Source of the DNA: Burkholderia pseudomultivorans
Lineage (GTDB): Bacteria; Pseudomonadota; Gammaproteobacteria; Burkholderiales; Burkholderiaceae
Direction: 5' to 3'
DNA length: 50,982 bases
Assembly (NCBI RefSeq): GCF_902499075.1
Contig: NZ_CABVPP010000055.1
Coordinates: 1 to 50,982 of the forward strand
The notes under the pieces are model-generated. The model had not been told where the DNA came from. It did not search any database and worked only from the letters and a program-made list of their open reading frames with translations. The position numbers and the translations under genes were made by a program. Position 1 is the stretch's first letter, and every line of letters starts with the position of its first letter. Below, one piece after another: positions 33,888-42,149 of the stretch.

Positions 33888-35561
33888 TCAGATCGACGGC
33901 GCCGAGCTCAGCACGGTGCCCTGCGTCGGATCGAGATACAGCGGCGTCGTGTTCGGCTTCGACGAGAAGTCGAACAAGCCGCGCAGGTCGCCTGCGGTCG
34001 CATCGAACGAACCGCCGCCGATGCGCTGGCCGCCGAGCCAGTTGTCCTCGATGAAGCGCACGACGGACGCCTGGTCGACCAGCGTATGGTCGACGTAGTT
34101 CTGCTTCGCGTACGGCGAGATCACGACGAGCGGAATGCGCACGCCGGGGCCGCAGCGGCCGTTGACGGTCGCGCCGTTCACGCCGGTGGTGCCGCCCGAA
34201 CCGCACTTGCCGTTGCCGTTCACCTGGTCGACCGCGTCGGACGACGCGCGGGTCGGCGTCGTGTACGCGTGGTCGTACCAGCCGTCCGAGTCGTCATAGG
34301 TGACGATCACGGCCGTGTTCTGCCAATCCGGCTGCTGCTGCAGGAAGTTGACGACCTTCGTCACGAACGCCTGCTCGTCGAGCGGATCCGAATAGCCCGC
34401 GTGCGCGTCCTGTGCGGCCGGCGCCTTCAGGAAGCTGACCGACGGGAAGTTGCCGGCCTTCACGGCCGCGAAGAAGTCGTCGGTGTCGTACTGGTGGTTC
34501 GCGGGCTCGGCGGTCTTGCCGTCGGCCTCGAAGCTCGAGCCGATCGCCGCGGTCGAGCTCGGGCGCGTGTGCTGCGGGTTCGCGGTCGACGCGTAGTACT
34601 GGAACCAGTTGTGGTGCGGGATGTAGTCGGCCGTCGCGGCATTCACGGCGGTCGCGACCGTGCTGCGGCTGCAGCCCGTCGTGCCGTTGCTGTTCGTCGT
34701 CGACAGGTTGAAGCCGCCCATGAAGCCGCCCCACGTGATCTTCGCGCTGTTCAGCAGGTCGCCGATGTTCTTGCCGCTCATCATCGCCTGGTCGGTCGTG
34801 CTCGAACAGACGTCGTAGCCGGGGTCGACGTCGTTGATCATCGTGTAGCCGCCCTGGCCGTCGTTGATGTAGTACGAGCTCTTCGCGAGCGTCGACGGCT
34901 GCGCGGACGTCTTGACGATCTGCATCCCGTTGGTCTGGCCCGACACGACGTTCAGCGCGCCCGGCGTCGACGGGCCGTAGACCGTCGTGTATGCGTTGTC
35001 GCTCATCGCGAAGCGCTGCGCGTAATTCCACAGCGCGGTCACGGTGTTGCCGTCGAAGTAGCCCATCACCTGGCCCTTCGTGCCGAACGCGCCGGCGCCG
35101 CCGGACGAGCCCTTGCCGGTGTATTTCGGGAACAGGTCGGCGAGGCCGTTGTCCTCGGCCTGCTGTTCGGCCGTGTACGCGTGGTTCTGGTCGGCCGTCG
35201 CGGCCTGCGTGCGGTCGAGGCGGAACGGGTTCGCGGCGTCGGTGCCGTTGGCCGTGTTCGTGAAGTTCGGGTTCGCGGTGAGCAGCGTGCCCGTCAGGCC
35301 GTTGACCGTCGGCGTGCCGGACTTGGCGGTGAACGCCGGTTCGCCCGACGGGTTCGTCGCATTCGGATAGGTGCCGAAGTAGTGGTCGAACGACACGTTC
35401 TCGCCGTAGATCACGACGACGTGCTTGATCGGCGTGGCGGTCTGCAGCGCGTCCTGCGAGGACACCGTGGGCGTCGGCGTGGGATCGTCGCTGCCGCCGC
35501 AGGCGAACAGCGCGAGGGCTGCGCCGGCACAGGCGGTGACGAGCAAGGCTTGACGGAACAT
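33888..35561 (-). CDS. Lipoprotein phosphoesterase (phospholipase C / AcpA family)
   Basis: A 557-residue exported protein. The signal peptide ends in the lipobox LFAC with Cys21 as the lipidated residue, followed by a Pro-Thr linker. The catalytic core opens with KHVVVIYGENVSFDHYFGTY, the family motif (usually ENRSFDHYFG), with Arg replaced by Val. Later blocks include HNWFQYYAS, LDEQAFVTKVVNFLQQ, VIVTYDDSDGWYDHAY and RIPLVVISPYAKQNYVDHTL, typical of PF04185 phosphoesterases such as phospholipase C and AcpA. It should act on phosphate esters at the cell surface or in the periplasm. ATG 35561 follows TGGAGTG. The di-heme peroxidase gene follows it. Confidence 0.9.
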   Translation of the reverse strand: MFRQALLVTACAGAALALFACGGSDDPTPTPTVSSQDALQTATPIKHVVVIYGENVSFDHYFGTYPNATNPSGEPAFTAKSGTPTVNGLTGTLLTANPNFTNTANGTDAANPFRLDRTQAATADQNHAYTAEQQAEDNGLADLFPKYTGKGSSGGAGAFGTKGQVMGYFDGNTVTALWNYAQRFAMSDNAYTTVYGPSTPGALNVVSGQTNGMQIVKTSAQPSTLAKSSYYINDGQGGYTMINDVDPGYDVCSSTTDQAMMSGKNIGDLLNSAKITWGGFMGGFNLSTTNSNGTTGCSRSTVATAVNAATADYIPHHNWFQYYASTANPQHTRPSSTAAIGSSFEADGKTAEPANHQYDTDDFFAAVKAGNFPSVSFLKAPAAQDAHAGYSDPLDEQAFVTKVVNFLQQQPDWQNTAVIVTYDDSDGWYDHAYTTPTRASSDAVDQVNGNGKCGSGGTTGVNGATVNGRCGPGVRIPLVVISPYAKQNYVDHTLVDQASVVRFIEDNWLGGQRIGGGSFDATAGDLRGLFDFSSKPNTTPLYLDPTQGTVLSSAPSI

Positions 35562-35880
35562 CGCAACACTCCAGGTTGGATTTCGATGGTGGGGACCGGC
35601 CTCGTCGCCGTGTCGGTTCGGCGCGGGCTCGACAGAAAGCACGCGCATTGAAACAGCCTGGTATGAAGATATGGGGACGGAGTGGTTTCGCGGTCATTGC
35701 GCCGCGGTATCGATTTCATTACGGGGTCTTTTCGCATGAAAGGCTATGGAAAGAAATGACCCGGATGCCATCGCAGCGACACATTGCGCGCTGCGTCCGT
35801 TCATTGCGCTGCATTCGCTACCGGGCGGGCGTCGGCGCGCGGCGAGCCGGTGCGCGGACGGCGCGGTGCACGGCGCTTTT
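35562..35880. other. Intergenic region before the DMT gene
   Basis: About 320 bp upstream of the phosphoesterase gene, of lower GC content in its left half. It must hold the promoter of the phosphoesterase operon. I looked for Pho-box repeats on both strands and saw none that were convincing. No supported gene. Confidence 0.4.
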
Positions 35881-35909
35881 TTGACAATTGCGTGACGCAT
35901 TCCTACGAT
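35881..35909 (+). promoter_or_regulatory. Sigma-70-type promoter of the DMT gene
   Basis: TTGACA (35881-35886), a 17-bp spacer and TACGAT (35904-35909) form a good promoter. The upstream in-frame ATG at 35908 sits inside the -10 element, so it cannot start translation of this transcript. Confidence 0.6.
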
Positions 35910-35961
35910 GAACGCCCGTCGTGCGGATTGCGCGGCCTTCGACCGTCAGGGAGTGTTCAGC

Positions 35962-36816
35962 GTGCCGATCCCCGTTCTGTTTGCCGTGCTGTGCGCGGCG
36001 TTCCTGCATGCGTCGTGGAACGCGCTGGTCCGCAGCAGCGGCGACCGGCTGCGTTCGGCCACGGTGCTGCAGATCGCGATCGGGCTGTTCGCGCTGCTGT
36101 TCCTGCCGGCCGCCGCGCCGATCGCGCCGGCGAGCTGGCCGTACGCGGTTGCGTCGGCGGTGCTGCACGTCGTCTATACGTTGTTGCTGGTGCGCGCGTA
36201 CGAGCACGGCGACCTGAGCGTCGCGTATCCGGTCGCGCGCGGGAGTGCGCCGCTGCTGGTTACGCTCGGTGCGGCGGCGTTCGCGGGCGAGCGGCTGAAT
36301 CTCGGTGCGCAGGCCGGGCTGATGCTGATCTGCGCGGGCATCCTCGCGATCGGGCTGGAACGCGGGCGCGGCGCAGCGCACCGGATGACGCAGGTGCTGC
36401 CGACCGCGTTCGCGACCGGCGTGTCGATCGCGGCCTACAGCGTGGTCGACGGGATCGGCGTTCGGGAGAGCGGCGATACGGTCGGCTACACCGCGTGGAT
36501 GTTCGTGCTCACCGGCGTGCTGATGGCCGCGTATTACCGGCTGCGCGCGGGGCCGCTGCGGCTGACGCAGGACTTCGGGGAAACGGCGAAGGCCGCGTGC
36601 GGCGGCGTCTTCGCGGCGCTCGCATACGGGATCGTGATCTGGGCGATGGGCCGCGCGCCGATGGGGCCGGTGTCGGCGCTGCGCGAAACGAGCGTCGTGT
36701 TCGCGGCGCTGATCGCGCGCGTGTATCTCGGCGAGCGGCTGACGCCGCGCCGCGCGGCCGGCTGTGCGGTGATCGCGGCGGGGGCGTTGTTGATCAGCGC
36801 GTTCGAGGCGCGCTAG
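35962..36816 (+). CDS. DMT-superfamily (EamA) transporter
   Basis: A 284-residue inner-membrane protein with about ten hydrophobic segments in two EamA halves: LFAVLCAAFLHASWNALVRS opens the first and AACGGVFAALAYGIVIWAMG the second, ending ALRETSVVFAALIARVYLGE, a typical EamA closing block. GTG 35962 is chosen because CAGGGAG precedes it and because the alternative ATG at 35908 lies inside the -10 promoter element. The family exports amino acids, nucleosides or other metabolites, or imports some; no substrate is evident. It converges with the Lrp gene, 134 bp away. Confidence 0.85.
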   Translation: MPIPVLFAVLCAAFLHASWNALVRSSGDRLRSATVLQIAIGLFALLFLPAAAPIAPASWPYAVASAVLHVVYTLLLVRAYEHGDLSVAYPVARGSAPLLVTLGAAAFAGERLNLGAQAGLMLICAGILAIGLERGRGAAHRMTQVLPTAFATGVSIAAYSVVDGIGVRESGDTVGYTAWMFVLTGVLMAAYYRLRAGPLRLTQDFGETAKAACGGVFAALAYGIVIWAMGRAPMGPVSALRETSVVFAALIARVYLGERLTPRRAAGCAVIAAGALLISAFEAR

Positions 36817-36950
36817 GCAACGACGGATATCGGCGGCGGCGCGCAGGCGCGTGCCCGTAACCGGTACGCAGCAATGCACAGGCCCCCAGTGCGGCGCTTG
36901 CCTGCCATCTACGCGCTCGCAGCCTCACGCGGGATCGGCGAGCCGACGAA

Positions 36951-37424
36951 TCACTCCGCAACCGGCATCGCACTCGTGCACTTGATCTCGTCGAGACATA
37001 CGCTCGAATGCACGCCGCTCACGCCGGGAATGCGCATCAGCGTTTCGAGCAGGAATTTCGACAGCCCTTTCAGATCGTGCGCGACGACCTTCAGCACATA
37101 GTCGATGTCGCCCGTCACCGAAAAGCACTCCTGGATCTGCGCGAGATCCGACACGAGTTTCTGGAATTTCGACAGGTCGCGGATATGCCCGCGCTCCATC
37201 GTCACGTGCACGAAGGCGGTGACGCCGAAGCCGAGCGTGTCGGGGCACAACCGCGTTTCATAGCGGCGGATCGCGCCGATTTCCTCGAGCCGGCGGTGGC
37301 GTCGCAGCGTCTGCGCCGGCGACAGGCCGACAGCCTTCGCCAGTTCGAGGTTCGACGCGCGGCCGTTCTCCTGCAGCAGGGCCAGTAAGCTCCGATCGAT
37401 GCGGTCGAGAACCGGTTCAGGCAT
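36951..37424 (-). CDS. Lrp/AsnC-family transcriptional regulator
   Basis: A 157-residue protein with the Lrp layout: helix-turn-helix in the first 60 residues (LDRIDRSLLALLQENGRASN, LELAKAVGLSPAQTLRRHRR), then the RAM ligand-binding domain (TAFVHVTMERGHIRDL; QECFSVTGDIDYVLKVVAHD; PGVSGVHSSVCLDEIK). It is divergent from the AroP-type permease gene across 318 bp and probably adjusts the uptake and transamination genes to amino acid supply. The ligand is likely an amino acid, perhaps aromatic or branched-chain; this is inference. Start at ATG 37424. Confidence 0.92.
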   Translation of the reverse strand: MPEPVLDRIDRSLLALLQENGRASNLELAKAVGLSPAQTLRRHRRLEEIGAIRRYETRLCPDTLGFGVTAFVHVTMERGHIRDLSKFQKLVSDLAQIQECFSVTGDIDYVLKVVAHDLKGLSKFLLETLMRIPGVSGVHSSVCLDEIKCTSAMPVAE

Positions 37425-37742
37425 TTTTGTTTCCTCATCTGTCTCCTGGGTGCAATCTTATCTCATAATGTAGGGTTTGCATGAACGGGTTACGAAACCC
37501 GATTTCGTCGTCGCGACGCTAAACTGACGCCGGATTTTCGTGTGCGACCGCAGCAACGCGGCTGCGGGCGACGGTCGGCGGCCGGTCTGGCGGGCATGCC
37601 GGCAGGAATCGGGCGCCGCCACGCGAAGATTGCAGTCCCCAACCCGGCGGCTCCACGAACGGCTGCCGGCACAGCAAAACAGCGCCCGGCACACCGAAGG
37701 CGCACCGCTTCCGGCGGCGGAGGCGGACAGAGTGGAGAAGAC
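37425..37742. promoter_or_regulatory. Divergent lrp/permease regulatory region
   Basis: About 318 bp. CGGGTT (37486-37491) and AACCCG (37496-37501) form an inverted repeat around ACGA, next to an AT-rich stretch (37451-37485) that could hold the lrp promoter. This is a candidate Lrp-type site. The right half is GC-rich; no short gene is supported, though the permease frame stays open upstream of its start. Confidence 0.4.
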
Positions 37743-39134
37743 ATGGTTTCTGGAAACGAGAAGGGCGGCGACGGCCTGAAGCGCGGGCTGAAGAACCGGC
37801 ACATCCAGCTGATTGCGCTGGGCGGCGCGCTCGGCACGGGGCTGTTCCTCGGCATCGCGCAGACGATCAAGATGGCCGGCCCGTCGGTGCTGCTCGGCTA
37901 TGCGGTGGCCGGCATCGTCGCGTTCTTCATCATGCGCCAGCTCGGCGAGATGGTCGTCGACGAGCCGGTCGCGGGCTCGTTCAGCTATTTCGCCGACAAA
38001 TACTTCGGCCATTTCACCGGCTTCCTGTCCGGCTGGAACTACTGGGTGCTGTACATCCTCGTCAGCATGGCCGAGCTGTCGGCCGTCGGGATCTACGTGC
38101 AGTACTGGTGGCCGGGCGTGCCGACCTGGGTGTCGGCGCTCGTGTTCTTCGTCGTCATCAACCTGATCAACCTGACCAGCGTGAAGTCGTACGGCGAGAC
38201 GGAATTCTGGTTCTCGATCGTCAAGGTCGCGGCGATCGTCGGGATGATCGGCTTCGGCGGCTGGCTGCTCGCGAGCGGCCATGCGGGGCCGGACGCCAGC
38301 GTCGCGAACCTGTGGCAGCACGGCGGCTTCTTCCCGAACGGCGTGTCGGGCCTCGTGATGTCGATGGCGGCGATCATGTTCTCGTTCGGCGGGCTGGAGC
38401 TGGTCGGCATCACGGCGGCCGAGGCCGACGATCCGAAGCGCAGCATCCCGCGCGCGACCAACCAGGTGATCTACCGGATCCTGATTTTCTATATCGGCGC
38501 GCTCGCCGTGCTGCTGTCGCTGTACCCGTGGGAGAAGGTCGTGTCCGGCGGCAGCCCGTTCGTGCTGATCTTCCACGCACTGAGCAGCAACCTCGTCGCG
38601 AACGTGCTGAACGTCGTGGTGCTGACGGCCGCGCTGTCGGTGTACAACAGCGGCGTGTACTGCAACAGCCGGATGCTGTTCGGCCTCGCGCAGCAGGGCA
38701 ACGCGCCGAAGGTGCTGTGCTCGGTCAACAAGCGCGGCATTCCGCTCGCCGCGCTCGGCGCGTCGGCGCTCGCGACCGGCGTGTGCGTGCTGGTCAACTA
38801 CTTCATGCCGGGCAAGGCGTTCGAGGTGCTGATGGGCCTCGTCGTGTCGGCGCTGATCATCAACTGGGCGATGATCAGCCTGATCCACCTGAAATTCCGC
38901 CAGGCCAAGCGTGCAGCGGGGGAGGAGACTTCCTTCCGCAGTCTGGGCTATCCTTTCACGAATTACCTGTGTCTGGCGTTCATGGCCGGCATTCTCGTCG
39001 TGATGTACCTGACGCCGGATCTCCGCCTGTCGGTGTACCTGATCCCCGTTTGGCTCGCGGTGCTCGCGATCGGGTATCGCTTCCGTCAGAGGAATGCCGG
39101 CTACGCGATGGGCGGCGGCGCATCCGCGCGCTGA
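37743..39134 (+). CDS. aroP: Aromatic amino acid permease (AroP-like)
   Basis: A 463-residue APC-superfamily transporter very close to enterobacterial AroP/PheP: LKRGLKNRHIQLIALGGALG, FFIMRQLGEMVVDEPVAGSF, FLSGWNYWVLYILVSMAELS and PTWVSALVFFVVINLINLTS all follow that subfamily. Twelve membrane spans are expected. It imports aromatic amino acids with protons in known members; other neutral amino acids are possible. ATG 37743 follows GTGGAGAAGAC; the open frame continues upstream but without membrane sequence. The aromatic aminotransferase gene starts 46 bp downstream, supporting an uptake-and-transamination operon under the divergent Lrp protein. Confidence 0.88.
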   Translation: MVSGNEKGGDGLKRGLKNRHIQLIALGGALGTGLFLGIAQTIKMAGPSVLLGYAVAGIVAFFIMRQLGEMVVDEPVAGSFSYFADKYFGHFTGFLSGWNYWVLYILVSMAELSAVGIYVQYWWPGVPTWVSALVFFVVINLINLTSVKSYGETEFWFSIVKVAAIVGMIGFGGWLLASGHAGPDASVANLWQHGGFFPNGVSGLVMSMAAIMFSFGGLELVGITAAEADDPKRSIPRATNQVIYRILIFYIGALAVLLSLYPWEKVVSGGSPFVLIFHALSSNLVANVLNVVVLTAALSVYNSGVYCNSRMLFGLAQQGNAPKVLCSVNKRGIPLAALGASALATGVCVLVNYFMPGKAFEVLMGLVVSALIINWAMISLIHLKFRQAKRAAGEETSFRSLGYPFTNYLCLAFMAGILVVMYLTPDLRLSVYLIPVWLAVLAIGYRFRQRNAGYAMGGGASAR

Positions 39135-39180
39135 CGCTGGCTGCCAGCAATCATCTATTCCAACCGAGACCGACATAGCC

Positions 39181-40383
39181 ATGTTCGAACATATCGATGC
39201 GTACCCGGGCGACCCGATCCTGACGCTCAACGAGAACTTCCAGAAAGATCCGCGCGATCAGAAGGTCAACCTGAGCATCGGCATCTATTTCGACGCCGAA
39301 GGCCGGATTCCCGTGATGGGCGCCGTCCGTGAAGCCGAAACGGCGCTGCAGCGCGACCTCGGCCCGAAGCCGTACCTGCCGATGATCGGCCTGGCCGCGT
39401 ATCGCGACGCCGTGCAGGCGCTCGTGTTCGGCGCGGATCACCCGGCGCGCGCGGCCGGCCGCATCGCGACCGTGCAGACGCTCGGCGGCTCGGGCGCGCT
39501 GAAGGTCGGCGCCGATTTCCTGAAGCGCTACTTCCCGGATTCGCAGGTGTGGCTCAGCGATCCGAGCTGGGAAAACCACCGCTTCATCTTCGAGCGCGCA
39601 GGCTTCACCGTGAATACGTACCCGTATTACGACGAGAAGACGGGCGGCTTGAAGTTCGACGCGATGCTCGCGGCGATCGACGCGCTGCCGGCGCGCAGCA
39701 TCGTGCTGCTGCACGCGTGCTGCCACAACCCGACCGGCGTCGATCTCGACGAAGGTCAGTGGGAAAAGCTGATCGACGTGATCGAGGCGCGCGGGCTGCT
39801 GCCGTTCGTCGACATGGCGTACCAGGGCTTCGGCGCAGGCCTCGACGCGGACGCGTTCGCGGTGCGCGAACTGGCCCGTCGCGGTGTACCGGCGCTGGTC
39901 GCGAACTCGTTCTCGAAGAACTTCTCGCTGTACGGCGAGCGCGTCGGCGGCCTGAGCGTCGTCTGCGAGGATGCGGCCGCGGTCGATCGCGTGCTCGGCC
40001 AGCTGGCCGGCGCGGTGCGCTCGAACTACAGCAATCCGCAGACCTACGGCGCAAAGGTCGTGGCGGCCGTGCTCAATACGCCCGCGCTGCGCAAGCAGTG
40101 GGAAGAAGAGCTGTCGGCGATGTGCCGCCGCATCGCGCGGATGCGCCAGGCGATCCACGACGGCCTGCGCGACCACGTCAGCGGCGAAGCGCTCACGCGC
40201 TACGTGAAGCAGCGCGGCATGTTCACGTACACGGGGCTGACGGAGTCGCAGGTCGACGCGCTGCGCGAAGTGCACGGCGTGTATATCCTGCGCTCGGGTC
40301 GGATGTGCGTCGCGGGCCTGAACGATTCGAACGTCGGCATCGTCGCGGACGCGATCGGCAAGGTGCTGAAGAGCGGCGTCTGA
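39181..40383 (+). CDS. tyrB: Aromatic amino acid aminotransferase (TyrB/AspC family)
   Basis: A 400-residue class I PLP aminotransferase. Typical blocks are NLSIGIYFDAEGRIPVMGAV, YLPMIGLAAYRDAVQALVFG, SGALKVGADFL, VWLSDPSWENHRFIF, LLHACCHNPTGVDLDEGQW, FVDMAYQGFGAGLDADAFAV and the Schiff-base lysine Lys246 in NSFSKNFSLYGERVGGL. The enzyme transfers the amino group of tyrosine, phenylalanine or aspartate to 2-oxoglutarate. Adjacent to the AroP-like permease it most likely starts aromatic amino acid breakdown. TyrB versus AspC cannot be separated by eye; context favours aromatic substrates. A strong terminator follows. Confidence 0.9.
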   Translation: MFEHIDAYPGDPILTLNENFQKDPRDQKVNLSIGIYFDAEGRIPVMGAVREAETALQRDLGPKPYLPMIGLAAYRDAVQALVFGADHPARAAGRIATVQTLGGSGALKVGADFLKRYFPDSQVWLSDPSWENHRFIFERAGFTVNTYPYYDEKTGGLKFDAMLAAIDALPARSIVLLHACCHNPTGVDLDEGQWEKLIDVIEARGLLPFVDMAYQGFGAGLDADAFAVRELARRGVPALVANSFSKNFSLYGERVGGLSVVCEDAAAVDRVLGQLAGAVRSNYSNPQTYGAKVVAAVLNTPALRKQWEEELSAMCRRIARMRQAIHDGLRDHVSGEALTRYVKQRGMFTYTGLTESQVDALREVHGVYILRSGRMCVAGLNDSNVGIVADAIGKVLKSGV

Positions 40384-40412
40384 TCCGCGCAGGCGCGCGA
40401 CGGCATCGCCGG

Positions 40413-40447
40413 AACCGGCTGTTCCCGATGGGGGCAGCCGGTTTTTT
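40413..40447 (+). terminator. Rho-independent terminator after the aminotransferase gene
   Basis: AACCGGCTG and CAGCCGGTT form perfect 9-bp arms around a 13-nt loop, and the stem runs into six T residues. It lies 29 bp past the stop and ends the permease-aminotransferase transcript. Confidence 0.88.
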
Positions 40448-40521
40448 CTTTTCGCGGGCCCCGCACGCCGCAGCCGCGCAGCAGTACGATAAGAAGATCG
40501 CATACACGCTGAAGGAGCCGC

Positions 40522-40920
40522 ATGAGCATACGAATCGTCCGCCTCGGTTCGCCGCGCAAGGCCGGCGAGGGGCTGCGGATCGGCACGGTGCGGCGGCCGC
40601 CGCGCGGCGTGCCGAAAGCCGAATTCGCATCGCGCGACTACTACGACGTGTGGCTGCCGACGCTGTCGCCGAGCGCCGAACTGGTCGCCCAGGCGCAGGC
40701 CGCCGAAACCGACGCCGAATGGCGCGCGTTCAAGCGTCATTTCCGCGCGGAGATGGCGCAGGGCGACGCGGCGAAGGTGCTCGACCTGCTGGCGGCGCTG
40801 TCGGCCACGACTGCGCTGTCGGTCGGCTGCTACTGCGACGACGAGAGCCGCTGTCATCGCAGCGTGCTGCGCGAACTGCTCGCGGAACGCGGCGCGACGA
40901 TCGAGCCGGACGCGGGCTGA
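40522..40920 (+). CDS. DUF488-family protein
   Basis: A 132-residue protein of the DUF488 family. Recognisable parts are IRIVRLGSPRKAGEGLRIGT, the SRDYYDVWLPTLSP segment, EWRAFKRHFRAEM and the cysteine-rich end LSVGCYCDDESRCHRSVLRE, which is the most conserved family block. Its three cysteines and histidine resemble a metal or thiol site. The function is unknown. ATG 40522 opens after GAAGGAG. It follows a terminator and is the first of four small genes in this stretch; a candidate FNR box lies between it and the next gene. Confidence 0.85.
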   Translation: MSIRIVRLGSPRKAGEGLRIGTVRRPPRGVPKAEFASRDYYDVWLPTLSPSAELVAQAQAAETDAEWRAFKRHFRAEMAQGDAAKVLDLLAALSATTALSVGCYCDDESRCHRSVLRELLAERGATIEPDAG

Positions 40921-40962
40921 TGGCGGCCCGTTGCCGGATCCGGCGTCGGCACGGCGACCCGG

Positions 40963-40976
40963 TTGACGTGGGTCAA
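40963..40976. promoter_or_regulatory. FNR/Dnr-type box upstream of the small-gene cluster
   Basis: TTGAC and GTCAA separated by GTGG form a perfect 14-bp inverted repeat, close to the FNR consensus TTGAT-N4-ATCAA. It is centred about 72 bp before the DUF1488 start. An FNR-type regulator gene lies 1.2 kb downstream with the right recognition helix. Confidence 0.6.
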
Positions 40977-41041
40977 GCGTGCGGCGGCGCGCGCCACTAT
41001 GCTCTCGTCATGGCTGAGTCACTACGCTGACAGGCGCACAG

Positions 41042-41317
41042 ATGCAGATTTTATTTCCACCGGAGCCGCCCGAGTACTGCGCGCGCGATCTGGTCGTCGC
41101 CTTTTCGGCGCTGGTCGACGATCGCTGCGTGCAGTGCGCGGTCACGGCAGAAGCGCTCGAGGATCATTTCGGCGCGGCGTCGCTGCTCGAACGGGACCTG
41201 CTGAATGCGTTCACCGCGCACCGGCCGGCGATCGAGGCGATGGCGCGACGCATGCTCGAGGAAATCGGCGGCCGGCCGGTGCTGCTGCACAGCGGCCACT
41301 TCCGGCTCGGCGGCTGA
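41042..41317 (+). CDS. DUF1488-family protein
   Basis: A 91-residue cytoplasmic protein of the DUF1488 family, read from MQILFPPEPPEYCARDLVVA through FSALVDDRCVQCAVTAEALE to RRMLEEIGGRPVLLHSGHF. Members are small proteins of unknown function, frequent in Burkholderia near low-oxygen or stress genes. It lies downstream of the candidate FNR box and 16 bp before the next small gene, so the two are probably translated from one message. Confidence 0.8.
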   Translation: MQILFPPEPPEYCARDLVVAFSALVDDRCVQCAVTAEALEDHFGAASLLERDLLNAFTAHRPAIEAMARRMLEEIGGRPVLLHSGHFRLGG

Positions 41318-41333
41318 TACCGCAGGAGGACGC

Positions 41334-41573
41334 ATGACACTGCAGGGCAACATACACGAGCGCGACTGGTCGGTCGAAGTCGAGACGCGGCCGTGCGAAT
41401 CGGGCGAGTTCCGCTGCCGCGTGTCGGTCGAACATGGCACGGGCGCGGCGCGCTTCCACCATACGTTCGAGCACAGCCACGCCTATCCGACCGAGCACGA
41501 GGCGATGATCGAAGGCTTGCGGGCCGGGATGACGTGGATCGAGCTGAAGATGTCGCAGGCGTTCAACGTCTGA
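41334..41573 (+). CDS. Small hypothetical protein (79 aa)
   Basis: A 79-residue protein starting MTLQGNIHERDWSVEVETRP and ending EGLRAGMTWIELKMSQAFNV. ATG 41334 follows an excellent CAGGAGGACGC site and lies 16 bp after the DUF1488 stop. Histidines are clustered in FHHTFEHSHAYPTEHEAM, which could bind a metal. I recognise no family with confidence. Gene spacing, codon use and ribosome-binding site all support a real gene in the presumed FNR-controlled cluster. Confidence 0.78.
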   Translation: MTLQGNIHERDWSVEVETRPCESGEFRCRVSVEHGTGAARFHHTFEHSHAYPTEHEAMIEGLRAGMTWIELKMSQAFNV

Positions 41574-41713
41574 AGGGCGGCACGAAGCGCCCGCGACGGT
41601 AGTGGGCGAGCGGGCGCGGCGCCGCGGCGGGACGCGATGATCGGCTACGCCGTCAGGCGGGGATGGACAGAAGGTGGTCGACGCGATGGCGGCCCCGTCA
41701 GGAGAGACACAAC

Positions 41714-42085
41714 ATGGGCGTGGGCATGCAGATCGTCTATCTCGGATTCGCCGGCTCGGCCGAGCTGGAAGCCGAGGCGGCGACCCGGCTGGTCGGCATC
41801 GAGCGGTTTCGCGCGCTGATCAGCGGATGCCATCTGGCGATCGAGGCGCGCAGGATGCCCGGCGGCACGCGCGCCTACGACGTGCGGCTCGATCTGATCA
41901 CGCGCAGCGACGAACTGAAGCCGCTGCCGCATTGCAGCGGCGACGACGCGTGCGAAACGGTGCGGCGCGCGTTCGCGGCCGCGGAACGCGAACTGATCGA
42001 ATGGCAGGCGCACGAAGGCGCGAGCGCGCCGACACGCGCGGCGCCGGCCGGCGGTGCGGCGGGCGGCGTGAGCGCGATGCGTTGA
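41714..42085 (+). CDS. HPF/RaiA-like small protein
   Basis: A 123-residue protein: MGVGMQIVYLGFAGSAELEA, then a middle HLAIEARRMPGGTRAYDVRL followed by an Ala/Gly-rich tail. The order of a strand with hydrophobic alternation, a helix, then two strands and a helix ending AFAAAERELIEWQ resembles ribosome hibernation factor HPF/RaiA (S30AE domain), which silences ribosomes in poor growth conditions. The resemblance is in layout more than in exact residues. ATG 41714 follows AGGAGAGACACAAC. Close to an FNR-type regulator, a role in low-oxygen dormancy is attractive but unproved. Confidence 0.65.
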   Translation: MGVGMQIVYLGFAGSAELEAEAATRLVGIERFRALISGCHLAIEARRMPGGTRAYDVRLDLITRSDELKPLPHCSGDDACETVRRAFAAAERELIEWQAHEGASAPTRAAPAGGAAGGVSAMR

Positions 42086-42149
42086 AGGAAACGGGATGGA
42101 ACAGGCGTCGTGCGGGCGCGTGCCTGTCACGCACCCGCACGAGATCGCG

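Noticed and set aside
35576-35900. Short frames in the phosphoesterase/DMT intergenic region
   Set aside because: No ribosome-binding site, no family match and arginine-rich composition.
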